Part shown: positions 22,556 to 34,046 of the stretch, one piece after another | How positions within the stretch are numbered: the stretch's first letter is position 1 | How the letters are laid out: each line of letters opens with the position of its first letter | Assembly (NCBI RefSeq): GCF_026151205.1 | Contig: NC_087075.1 | Coordinates: 13,068,303-13,128,302 of the forward strand | Source of the DNA: Bolinopsis microptera | Lineage: Eukaryota > Ctenophora > Tentaculata > Lobata > Bolinopsidae | Length of the DNA stretch: 60,000 bases | Reading direction: 5' to 3' | Program-made: the position numbers and the translations under genes | The notes under the pieces: generated by a model | Database searches by the model: none | Told to the model about the DNA's origin: nothing | What the model saw: only the letters and a program-made list of their open reading frames with translations

Positions 22556-25400
22556 ATCTGTCAACCAAATTGACAGGATAGATTGATAAATTCCTCGAAC
22601 CAGTGGTGGTAGTAAGTCATACCAGAAAGAATTATTTCAATTGGGCACTCAGTGACTGAGCAATTATAAGTCCAACTTATGGGCCTTGAAATGGCATTGG
22701 GACTGGTTAATGTGATCATTGTCATAATAAATTTTAATACAACAATAATTATGACCGGAATGAATCTATAGGATTTCTGATGACTTAAAAATTCTTCTAT
22801 GAAGAAAGATAAGACTATAACATAAGCGTGGTGCTCTAACAGAGAGTTATAGGATGCACTAAAGTACAGACAGTGCAGATACCCACAAATATGTATTCCT
22901 GATAATATTAAGGTACAGGTTAACAGGATAACCATGTGGTTTCCTGCAACAAATCACTAACTGACTGTCTACAAGTTCGTTACAGCGTACTGGCTAACAG
23001 GTACCACAGCAATAGAAGTTATTAGTGGTCCCCACAAGTGGAGCACAATTAGCTCTCAAGGATGAGCATTGTCCAAAAATATCAGCCCTGTCATTATTTT
23101 GACCGTCAGCATAGCACATCTTCTCTTTGGTATCACCTGATTTTAAGATGAGTTAGGAAAGTTGAACGAGTGCACTTCTCAATTTCAGACAACTACACAG
23201 ATTAATTTGCAAGAATCTGATTGATTTGACTTCTGACAATAAAGAAATATTAAATAAGTCTGCATTGGAGTTTTGAAACATACAAATGATACGATACTTA
23301 TATTTTAAGATGGCAGAATTGCTTTAAAAATGTGTTAACCGTCTTCAGCTAGGGATGATGGGGTGTTGAAGTGATTATATTTGGTGTGATTATGTTTGTT
23401 GTTGTTTTGTTGGTGTCAATGTTGATTTAATTTAAAGAGAAAAATTTACACAGTTACTTTACAATACCGTAGAAATTATTTGTTTATCATTTTTTAATAA
23501 GTACTTTACTTGGTACTTGGTAGCAAGGCTTTATGATAGTTCATCTGTTTTCCAAAACATTGTAATATAAATACATATACTTGTTTTTAATATAAACACT
23601 CATTTTTTCTTAAAATAGCCAACATCCTTCAGTAAAATAATTTCCCCAAGCTTGGCCTTAATTTGAGTGGACTGTTATATTCTAGCTCTGATTGCTGACT
23701 GCTGCAGCTTGATTTGAGATGGCCGGTATGAATCTATACTACTATAGGATTTCTGATGACTTAAAAATTCTTCTATGAAGAAAGATAAGACTATAGCATA
23801 AGCGTGGTGCTCTAACAGAGAGTTAAGATGCACTAAAGTACAGACAGGATAGATACCCACAAATATGTATTCCTGATAATATTAAGGTACAGGTTAAGTT
23901 CCAACTCAGATAACCATGTGGTTTCCTGCAACAAATCACAAACTGACTGTCTACAAGTTCGTTACAGCGTGCTGGCTACCATGTACCACAGCAATAGAAG
24001 TTAGTAGTAGTTCCCCAGGCTAAGTGCTGACTTGGGGCAATATTTCACTTTTCTCGCTGAGCACAATAAGCTCTCAAGGATGAGCATTGTTCAAAAATAT
24101 CAGTCCTGTCATTCTTGTGACCGTCAGCATAGAACATCTTCTCTTCGGTAGCACCTGATTTTAAGATAAGGTTGGAAAATCGGACGCGGACGAGTGCACT
24201 TCTCAATTTCAGATTACTACTCAGATTAATTTGCAAGAATCTGATTGATTTGACTTCTGAAAATAAAGAAATATTGGAGTCTGCATTGGAGTTTTGAAAC
24301 ATACAAATGATACGATACTTATAATTTAAGATGACAGAATTGCTTTTAAAAATGTGTTAACCGTTTTCAGCTAGGGGTGATGGGGTGTTGAGGTGATTAT
24401 ATTTGATGGAGTGGTGTTAATGTTGGTTTAATTTAATGAGAACAATTGCACAGTTACACTACAATACCATAGAAATTATTTGTTTATCATCCTTTAATAA
24501 GTACTTTACTTGGTACTTGGTAGCAAGGCTTTATGATAGTTCATTTGGTTTCCAAAACCTTGTAACATATGGTGTAGCTCGTTGGGATAGTATAGGAATT
24601 CTAGCTCCTATAGTTGGGAATGAGGTAGTTGTCTGTTCACAGATCGCCCTCTAAACTTACAAGGAAATATTTCCTGTAGATCCTTGGTATATAAGCAACA
24701 TTTGACAGAGCCATAGTGTGGAGTGAGCTATGTGCCCATCCTTGGAGAACCCGGTGGATGTCCTTGCTGTGCAGCAGTGTTAAACAAGGAACTGAAACCG
24801 AGGGGTCCCATTCAGGCCCTTCACACTTTGTTTCTGTCTAATTCTAATGTACCGTCACAATAGTGACTTTAAATATACTTGTTTTTGATATAAACGCCCA
24901 TTTTTGCGCAGAATAGCCAACATCCTTCAGTAAAATAATTTCCCCAAGCTCGTCTTTAATTTGAGTGGACTGTTATATTCTAGCTCTGATTGCTGACTGC
25001 TGAGTACTGTAGCTCGATTTGACTAAGCCTTGAGATGGCCGGTATGAATCTATAGGATTTCTGATGACTTAAAAAGTCTTCTATGAAGAAAGATAAGACT
25101 ATAACATAAGCGTGGTGCTCTAACAGAGAGTTAAGATGCACTAAAGTACAGACAGGGCAGATACCCACAAATATGTATTCCTGATAATATTAAGGTACAG
25201 GTTAACTTCCAGCTGAGATAACTATGTGGTTTCCTGCAACAAATCACAAACTGACTGTCTACAAGTTCGTTACAGCAAACTGGCTAACAGGTACCACAGC
25301 AATAGAAGTTAGTAGTGGTCCCCAGGCTAAGTGCTGACTTGGGGGAATATTTCATTTTTCTCAACCCCACAATTATTAACAATACTGCTGTGTTACCATC
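22556..25400 (-). pseudogene. Three inverted partial copies related to the LamG gene 3' ends
   Basis: A segment of about 1-1.3 kb is repeated three times on the minus strand. Marker TCTTCTATGAAGAAAGATAA occurs at about 22793, 23772 and 25078, and AACTGACTGTCTACAAGTTC occurs once per unit. Two units carry reverse-complemented ends of LamG exon 2 (GTAGCAAGGCTTTATGATAG at about 23522 and 24522). Both also carry the exon-3-like segment behind an AAATCAG or TGATTTTAAG context (about 23040-23140 and 24060-24157), there openly readable as EEKMFYADGHKNDRTDIF. No LamG domain is present. These are most likely decayed copies, although the exon-3-like frame could belong to an unrecognised gene. Confidence 0.55.
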
Positions 25401-26214
25401 TTTACTGGCGTGTGGTGATTATGGGGGAGTGTGCAAGTACAAGTACGATTAATTATGAGATTTGCTGCAAGTCTAACAAACTAACAAACAAATACCACAA
25501 CTTCTCCTTAAGTGCATATCGAGGGCTACAGCTAATATCACCCTTGTTAAAACGGAGTTTATTTTAAGAAGGTAAATTTTGTGATCACGATTTCTGATCA
25601 AGAGGGAAGTATGTTACGTGGTAATTTGAGCTAACGAGAATATTATTTGTTATTGCCGCCGACTTAGTAGATCTACTTTTTACTTTAGTCTTTTGTATGT
25701 TATTTTAAATTTGAAGCTCGAAATCATATATCATAATTTAGATGGTCGTAGTTCATACTGATGCAGTACAGCAATTAGTTGTCAATGATTATAATTAATA
25801 TCAAAGATTTCGTTGCTGTCATCGTTTTAGAGATAATTTAATCGTGCGCAAATCCTTAATAGTCATGCGCAAATTCTAAATAGTCAAGCGCATGTTATAT
25901 AAAATTGTTGTAAGCTTCGAGCAATATTAAAAATATCTATATTGCAAAATATTCCTTGATTGTCATCGACTCTGACAGATTCATGATCATGGCACTCCTT
26001 CATAAAGTAACAAATTATGAGTTTAGACGTCTCACAAATGTAACATTTTGTTGTTAATACTAAACAGTATATTCAATCTATAGACTACATCTTATAAAAT
26101 ATATGTTTAACGTGTCCGGATCACGGACCAGTGCTGGAACAGGAGACCTTAGTATCATATCTTATAGTTATGTCTCTACTGTGAGAACTTATTACGATAC
26201 AGCTGATCAAGAAG
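25401..26214. other. Intergenic DNA upstream of copy C
   Basis: AT-rich with no credible gene. A block near 26106-26165 (CGTGTCCGGATCACGGACCA, CTGGAACAGGAGACCTTAGT) is conserved about 290 bp upstream of copies B, C and D and may be a distal promoter element. Confidence 0.5.
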
Positions 26215-26398
26215 AATAATCTGGGAGGTGCCCGAAATCACGCAACGTCCACGCGTTACTCCCAACTCCTAACTTTCACGCGTTATTCTCAACACCTAAC
26301 TTCCTTAGCCTGACCCTCTATTACTTAAAAGATCTGACAAGATAGTGTCCATATCAGTCCAGTAATATTTATTAGATCGATATCTCAACTGAGTCACT

Positions 26399-27959
26399 AT
26401 GTTACGTTTTATCCTCTCTGTATTATCGGTATTTGTTGCCTGTCCAGTGTTTACTATCGCAGCCAGCGACTCCAAGAGCAATACAGCTCTTAAGTTTGCT
26501 TATGATAGAAATAGTTACATATCTTACAGTCCCGACGTTAACTCACTGACAGAAAAGTTTTCTGTTTGTGTGTGGGTCCACAAGTTCCAGTCTGGAAATA
26601 ATCCTGTAGCGTTTGCGTATAATGGTTGGGACATAGCGTTGGGAGACAGTGGCTACTACAACATGCTGTTCAGTTCCAGAATTAATCTGGCCAGCAAGTT
26701 CCCCACTGACAATACTTGGTATCTGTACTGCTCAACCTGGAGCCTAGCTTCTAGAACCTTCCGAGTGTACGTGAACGGGCAACAAATAGGGACCCAGACA
26801 ACACCCTCCGGGAGAAGGCTGCAGACAGGCGGAGCATTAACTTTGGGGAATTATGCACCAGGCAACTCGCACCCTTTCGGAGGCATGCTTTTTAATTTTA
26901 ATATGTACTCTAAAGAACTGACGGCTACAGAAGTAGCTGCCCTGTCTTCAGCTGGATTTTGTGCAGAGATTCCTGAGCAGTTGGAGGAGTACCGGATAAT
27001 AAAGTGGGAAGATATTCTCAAACTAAGCAGATCTGGTGCTGTGTTGGATATGGATACTAGATGTGCTGCATTCGTTGAACTTAGGAAAAATCTGGAATTG
27101 GCCGTGACAGAAAAAAGTTCTCTGGAACTATCCTTAAACGAAACGAGGACAGATCTACTCACAGTTCAAGGACGCTTCAACTCTACCCAGGAGGAACTAG
27201 TTGGGGTACAAGAACGCTTCAACTCTACCCAGGAGGAACTAGTTGGGGTACAAGAACGCTTCAACTCTACCCAGGAGGAGTTAGTTGGGGTCAGGAGGGA
27301 GCTTGGAGCAACAGAGGGGGAGTTGAATGAAACAAGGAGCGACCTTCAAGAAACAAAGATGGAACTGAGGAATCTTACGGAGTCTAAATGTGCGCTAAAG
27401 AAAGGGAATTTGACAAAGTGGGATATGTTTTATTCGCCAGAGTACTATAATAAAACCTTCACTCGCACTCTCTACCAACAACTCACTTCGACATGGGATT
27501 CAATTAGCAGTAAGACGCAATTAATATTTACATAAATTAGTTAACATTTTTTAATATTTTGTTGCAATTGAAATGAAATTCTTATTAAGGAAATTTATTT
27601 TGCATGCTTGATACTAATAAACCAGTAACATACATATTTGTCCATTTCGTTTGATAAAACTTTATTATTACAGTTTACGAGTACATGAATTAGAGTACAA
27701 TTAGTAATTAAAATATAAAAGCACACGATACGACTTATGTATGTTCGATACCATAAAATTCTTGCAATTTCATTAACTCGATCAAAATATCAACATATTT
27801 TAAACGAATTGATATCAGACAGTACTGTTTGTAAACGCGTGTTCTAACTTATCCTCTCATTCAGATCGACTGTTTGGGATGACGATTACTGACAAGGTAA
27901 TCGAGCTGATAAAAGATCTGGATGATGATCAGATCGACCACTGTGGAGAACTATCATAA
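26399..27959 (+). CDS. LamG-coiled-coil secreted protein, copy C (two exons)
   Basis: Exons 26399-27509 and 27865-27959 give 401 residues, the longest intact member. The order is signal peptide (1-22), LamG/pentraxin-like domain (about 25-190), a linker ending in DMDTRCAAFVEL, then a long coiled coil (about 220-350) holding three tandem 14-residue units of the type VQERFNSTQEELVG. Each unit contributes an NST glycosylation sequon. The C-terminal helix from exon 2 (ITDKVIELIKDLDDDQIDHC) follows. The GTAAGA donor and TCATTCAG acceptor join in phase. Relative to copy B it lacks the three residues PIT before the coiled coil. It is probably extracellular and oligomeric through the coiled coil; its function is not known. 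Confidence 0.83.
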
Positions 27960-29547
27960 AGCCTTGCTACCAAGATTATGTAAGTTACTTACCACACTTA
28001 CTTATTAAATATTGTTTCATTTTCAAATGTCAAATCAAGCAGATTCAGTAGCTATCTTAAATTGAAATATGTCGTTCGACTTTTGTAACATATTTTCAAA
28101 TCAGGTGCTACTGAAGAGAAGATGCGTTAAACTATGCCGACGGTCACATGAATGACAGCTGTATACTGACGCTGATCTTTTTGGACGATGTTTACCCTTG
28201 AGAACGAGACGAAGCGTAAACATCCTGACCTTCCAATACTGATCACAACCTACTTCAACAACGGAGACAGTTATACGGATACCTTTAAGTTATGGACATG
28301 AATTGCAAATAAATTGGAAGCACACTGGACTCAGTTAAAATGATCAATCTTAATTTTAAACAGTAAAACTTGGTTGTTGATACCAAGTATAATTTGAAAC
28401 ATTTGATACTATCTACAGTATGAGTATCTAAGAAGTAGTATGTAGTAATTTTTGATAGACAATGATCATGATATAAAGGACGGGAGGAAATTATACGTTC
28501 ATTTGTTCTCGGTTCGCCTCAGTTTTCTGAATAAAAAACAGTTTTATATTGCATTTATTTAATTACTACAACAAAGAATAAGAATTAAAAGTTTACCTTT
28601 TGCCATGTCTCATCCATTATCAAAAGCATACTTAAATTATTTATAAGTAAATTTATTGTTTTAAACTTTGTTGTCATATCGACAATCTAATATGAACTCT
28701 GAAGTTATTGTATGGTACGTGAATGTATTAATTCTTACCGGTATTAACTTAAATCTTAATGATTTAAATCACAATCTCTAATTTGATGTTTCATTTCTAA
28801 CTTTCTGCGTTCTTAGTTATACTTAATAAACAAATTGTTCACCAAACAAAAATTTAGTAAAAACTGTGATATTTCGGTCCAGGAAATTTCATCTTGTCTC
28901 TGTCCGGAATTTAGCTTCCAGTACCACAATTGGGTCTAATATCATTTATAGTTAACCGACTAATTGCTCTCAGGACAAAATTAGTCCCGTCAGATTTGTG
29001 AAATTTCGGTTCAGGAAACAGTCTTCATATTTTGAAATTTGACATTATCAATTTTCCATTTTGCCTTATCCTTTTTTTGCGATGCATTCTCTGGCCGGAA
29101 GCAAACGTTTAGTATAATTGTGTATCTTATAATGCCATACATATTTAACTGACTTGTTGGTCATTAGACAGACATCCATTTAAAATTGTAGACTGATCAG
29201 CGTAAATTTAAAATCTGTCAACCAAATTAACACCAGGATAAATTTAATAATGGAACTATATTTCATAATGTTTGTACTACAATCTAACTTCTACTGGACA
29301 CGAAGCTAAGGTTGATAAAGTTTTACATCACTAGTTAGAAATATTCAAATTCTCTTCTTAATACTTTCATAATCATGCGCAGGTTATATAAAATTACTGC
29401 ATGCAATCTATAGACTTTAATAATTTATAATATATATGTTTAATGTGTCCTGATCACGGACCAGTGCTGGAACAGGAGACCTTAGTATCTTATCTTATGC
29501 CTCTTCTGTTATAACTTATTACGATACAACTGATCAAGAAGAATAAT
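27960..29547. other. Flank between copies C and D
   Basis: The exon-3-like segment (about 28106-28210) comes first. Then comes AT-rich DNA collinear with the copy A and B flanks, including the uninterrupted site CCGGTATTAACTTAAATC (28739-28756). The conserved distal block CGGACCAGTGCTGGAACAGG is at 29457-29476. No other gene is seen. Confidence 0.55.
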
Positions 29548-29733
29548 CCGCAGGGAGGTGCCCAAAATCACGCAAATTCCATGCGTTACTCCCAACTCCT
29601 AACTTTCACGCGTTACTCCTAACTCATAACTGTAGAACTTCTCAAGCCTAACTTTCTATTACTTAAAGTATCTGACTAGCTCTCCAGATCAGTCCAGTAA
29701 TATTTGGTAGATCGATATTTCAACCGAGTCACT

Positions 29734-31322
29734 ATGTTACGTTTTATCCTCTCTGTCTTATTGGTATTTGTTGCATGTCCAGGGTTTACTATCGCAGCCA
29801 GCAACTCCAAGAGCGATACAGCTCTTAAGTTTGCTTATGATAGAAATGCTTACATATCTTACAGTCCCAACGTTAACTCACTGGCAGAAAAGTTTTCTGT
29901 TTGTGTGTGGGTCCGCAAATTCCAATCTGGAAATGGATGCCAACCTTTTGGGTATAAAGGTTGGGAACTAGGGTCGACAGACAATGGCTACTACAACATG
30001 TTGTTCAATACCAACAATAATCTGGCCAGCAAGTTCCCTACTGACAATAATTGGTATCTGTACTGATCAACCTGGAGCCTTGCTTCTAAAACCTTCCGAG
30101 TGTACGTGAACGGGCAACAAGTAGGGACCCAGACAACACCCTCCGGGAGAAGGCTGCAGACAGGCGGAGCCTTAACTTTGGGGAATTATGCACCACGAGA
30201 CGGGCACCCTTTCGGAGGCATGCTTTTTAACTTTAATATGTACTCTAAAGAACTGACGGCTACAGAAGTAGCTGCCCTGTCTTCAGCTGGATTTTGTGCA
30301 GGGATTCCTGAGCAGTTGGAGGAGTACCGGATAATAAAGTGGGAAGATATTCTCAAACTAAGCCGAACTGGTACTGTCTTGGATATGGACACTAGATGTC
30401 CTGCATTCGTTCAACTAGGGAAAAAGCTGGAATTGGCCGTGACAGATAAAAGTTCTCTGGAACTATCCTTAAACAAGACGAGGGCAGATCTATTGGAAAT
30501 TCAAGAACGCTTCAACTCTACCCAGGAGGAACTAGTTGGGGTACAAGAACGCTTCAACTCTACCCAGGAGGAACTAGTTGGGGTACAAGAACGCTTCAAC
30601 TCTACCCAGGAGGAGTTAGTTGGGGTCAGGAGGCAGCTTGGAGCAACAGAGGGGGAGTTGAATGAAACGAGGAGCGACCTTCAAGAAACAAAGTTGGAAC
30701 TTAGAAATCTCACGGAGTCTAAATGTGCGCTGAAGAAAGGGAATTTGACTAAGTGGGATATGTTTTATTCGCCCGAGTACTATAATAAAACCTTCACTCG
30801 CACTCTCTACCAACAACTCACCTCGACATGGGATTCAATTAGCAGTAAGATGCAATTAATATTCACATAAATTAGTCAACGTTTTTTCATATTTTGTTGC
30901 AATTGAAATGAAATTCTTATTAAGGAAATTTATTTTGCATGCTTGATACTAATTAACCAGCAACATACATATTTGTCCATTTCGTTTGATAAAACTTTAT
31001 TACTACAGTTTACGAGTACAAAGCTACAATTAGTAGCACAATTAGAGCACAATTAGTAAATACAATTTACAAGCACACGATACGACATATGTATGTTCCG
31101 TGTTCGATACCATAAAATTCTTGCAATTTAATTAACTCGATCAAAATATCAACATATTTTAAACGAATTGATACCAGATCGACGGTACTGTTTGTAAACG
31201 CAAGTTCTAACTTTTCCTCTTATTCAGATCGACTGTTTGGGATGACGATTACTGACAAGGTAATCGAGCTGATAAAAGATCTGGATGACGATCAGATCGA
31301 TCACTGCGGAGAATTATCATAA
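29734..31322 (+). pseudogene. LamG-coiled-coil secreted protein, copy D, premature stop
   Basis: Exons 29734-30844 and 31228-31322 have the same structure as copy C, with three 14-residue NST units in the coiled coil. Codon 111 is TGA (30064-30066) where the other copies have TGC in the conserved LYCSTW motif, inside the LamG domain. Everything else stays open and the splice sites are intact, so the lesion looks recent. The LamG domain has also drifted here (GYKGWELGSTDNGYYNM). Readthrough, a sequencing error or a polymorphic null allele are alternatives to a fixed pseudogene. Confidence 0.8.
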
Positions 31323-32111
31323 AGCCTTGCTACCAAGATTATGTAAGTTCCTAATACCACACTTTATTATTAAATATTGTTTCATTTTCCAATGTCAAAT
31401 GAAGCAGATTCAGTACCTATCTTAAATTGCAATGTGTCGGTCGACTTTTGTAACTTATTTTCAAATCAGGTGCTATACCGGAGAGAAAATGCGCTTAACT
31501 ATGCTGACGCGTCACGAGAATGGCAGCTGTATACTGACGCTGATCTTTTTGGACGATGTTTACCCTTGAGAACGAGACAAAGCGAAAACATCCCGACCTT
31601 CCAATACTGATCACGATATACTTCAACAACGGAGATAATTATACGGATACCTTTAAGTTATGGACATAAATTGCAAATAAACTGGAAGCACACTGGACTC
31701 ATATCAGTTAAAATGATCAATTTTAATTTTAATCAGTCAAATTTGGTTGTTGATACCAAGTATAATTTGAAACATTTGATACTATCTACAGTATCTAAGA
31801 AGTAGTATGCAGTAATTGTTGATAGACAATGATTTTAAAGACGCTAGGAAATTACTTTCATTTCTTCTCAGTTCACCTCAATTTAAAAATTAAAAAACCG
31901 TTTTACAATTATTGCAATAAAGGATGCTGTAACTTTGATCACTATTTGGTAATCATGGTACTTAGCTTCGGTTTGGCTCACAGCTGTTTTATTAGTCTGT
32001 TTAGATGAACCATGCCAAATCAATGAATTAGATTTAAAATTGTACCTTTTATCTTGCCTCATGCATTATCAAAAGCATACTTAAATTGTATATAAGTGAA
32101 TTTATTGTTTA
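31323..32111. other. 3' flank of copy D
   Basis: The exon-3-like segment (about 31470-31610) is here open as YRRENALNYADASREW, but in a frame different from that of the inverted copies. The rest is AT-rich and collinear with the other copies. Confidence 0.5.
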
Positions 32112-33076
32112 ACAAGAATTTCGCCGCGGTAACACCACGCACGATCAAATTTCCCTACTGCCTACAATTTAATTGTTCTACTTTATTGTTATCCCAGAGT
32201 GGTGTTTTGCGCACGTGATAATCGTTTATATTATATTAGGCGTGCAGAACTTGAAAAATTCTGCGCGCATCTGAGGTGTCGCCGTCGATCTGTATGTGGT
32301 TTGGTTGTAGATCATTTCATATTTTGCGCAATTTTGTTACGTGTTAACGATGCGTATCATCAATCATGTCACGTCATATTATTGCATCGTATGCCAACTT
32401 TAATGACTGTTATAAAATAGTCTGTATCATCTTAGTTATTATCTAACATAAACTAATACATTTGTATGCTTACTCGAATACTCGACACATCTACAGCACC
32501 ATCGATTATCGAGCCTTTGATTTGATATAGGATTCTTTAAAAGCATACCACAATCTTGATCTTAGTTGCTTCTTGAATGTAAATGTAAAGTAACATCTTT
32601 TCTCAACTATATGTTTTCGCTTTTTACCATTAAGTGTCAATCAACTGTTAAATAATCAGCCACGATTTTATCAGCTGATATCATAATTTAATTTGTTTTG
32701 ACTTGCTGAATATTATCACTCGGTAATATATTAAGCTTGTTTCACCAAAATAACACTTATGTTGATGATTGATCCGCTCAGACGACTAATACGCTATATT
32801 AATGAATTAGAGTGAATTGTAACCCGATGGAAACCTGTGTAACAGTCGTCAAGAACCAAAATTTTGTTGCTATGGCTGTAATTAATTAACACATAACTGG
32901 CGTCGCGCGCGCAAAATAGACTCCTTTTATACACATAATTATAGGGGAGTGGTCTATATTGCGAAGGAGCAGACTTTTGTCATCACCGTAGGACCGTCGG
33001 GCCACCTCATATATCCAAACCCGATTACTTATTCCCTACGATCTTTTTGCCTTCGGCAAGAGCAGGGAAAAAAATT
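32112..33076. mobile_element. About 960-bp insertion in the copy D flank
   Basis: Comparison with the copy C flank (TTATTGTTTTAAACTTTGTTGTCATATCGACAATC region, 28654-28690) shows extra DNA from about CAAGAATTTCGCCGCGG to GGCAAGAGCAGGGAAAAAAA. The right end is GC-richer (GGACCGTCGGGCCACCTC) and finishes in an A run, as a SINE or retroposed RNA would. No clear TIR, tRNA fold or reading frame is visible. Confidence 0.5.
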
Positions 33077-34046
33077 TGTTGTCATATCGACAATCTAAAA
33101 TGAACTCTGAAGTTATTGTATGATACGTGAATATATTAATTCCTACCAGTATTAACTTAAATTTTAGTGATTTATATCACAATCTCTAATTTGATGTTTT
33201 ATTTCTAACTTTCTATCCCTCATTAAATCTAATAAAAATATTTTTCAATGAACAAAAATGTAGTAAAAACTGTGATATTTCGAGCCAGGAAATTTCACCT
33301 TTAATATTTAAAAATAGGACAAGAATCGGAAAATATGATTTCTCCTTCTGTGGCCGTGCTGTCTACCTCTGGAATCTAACTTCCAGTTCTAAATTGGGCC
33401 TCATCCATTTTAACTGTCTTTTAGGTCACAAGAATTTAGGGCAGACCCCAGACGTCTTGACAAATTTAAAATTCAGATCAACAGCGTCCATTTTTAAATC
33501 TGTCCAATTTTATTCGTTCATGCTAACAACATCTTGAGTTTTCTATAATCGAACTTTTTTATCGCATGAAAGGACGAATCTGTATAACGAAAGTTGCGAA
33601 CAATCATAATATTACGTTAATGTAAATGTTGAACCTAAACCACTGCAGAAGAATCGTTAATCGTAGAACACAACATGAATCAACCTTTTTCGTCACCACT
33701 TAGACGATACATCATATTATATACATCCAGGATTAAGAAATTATATTCTTGGATATAATTGGAATATGTCAGCCGGGCACGTGCTTGTTACCATAGAAAC
33801 TCAAATTTTCAAATGATGAAAAAAATGTTTCATAACAGAACTTACTTCGCGCGTCACAACATCATGACGCGCGCAGCAAAACAATGCGACCAAAAAGTAT
33901 GATTAGTATTTTGAATAGTGGAATTTTAATTGAAGAATTGAGTGAAACCTCAGTTTTCAACATAATTTGCTCTAAAACATTGTATGTACATCTGACTCTT
34001 TAAGAAAATAAATCAATGCCAAAAGTTCATTAAAACTGTCTAATAT
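33077..34046. other. Intergenic DNA between the LamG cluster and TTC6
   Basis: The first 350 bp are collinear with other LamG flanks (ATATCACAATCTCTAATTTG, AAAAACTGTGATATTTC). The rest is AT-rich without a recognisable gene and should contain the TTC6 3' UTR and polyadenylation site on the minus strand. Confidence 0.5.

Noticed and set aside
22561-22935. Minus-strand hydrophobic frame of 124 residues as a membrane protein
   Set aside because: The two sister copies of the same segment (23.7 and 25.0 kb) break the frame, so the hydrophobicity is probably from AT-rich DNA.
32930-33076. A snRNA, 5S or tRNA gene in the GC-rich insertion end
   Set aside because: I compared it by eye with remembered U1, U2, U4, U5, U6, 5S and tRNA features and found no match to box A/B or Sm-site patterns.
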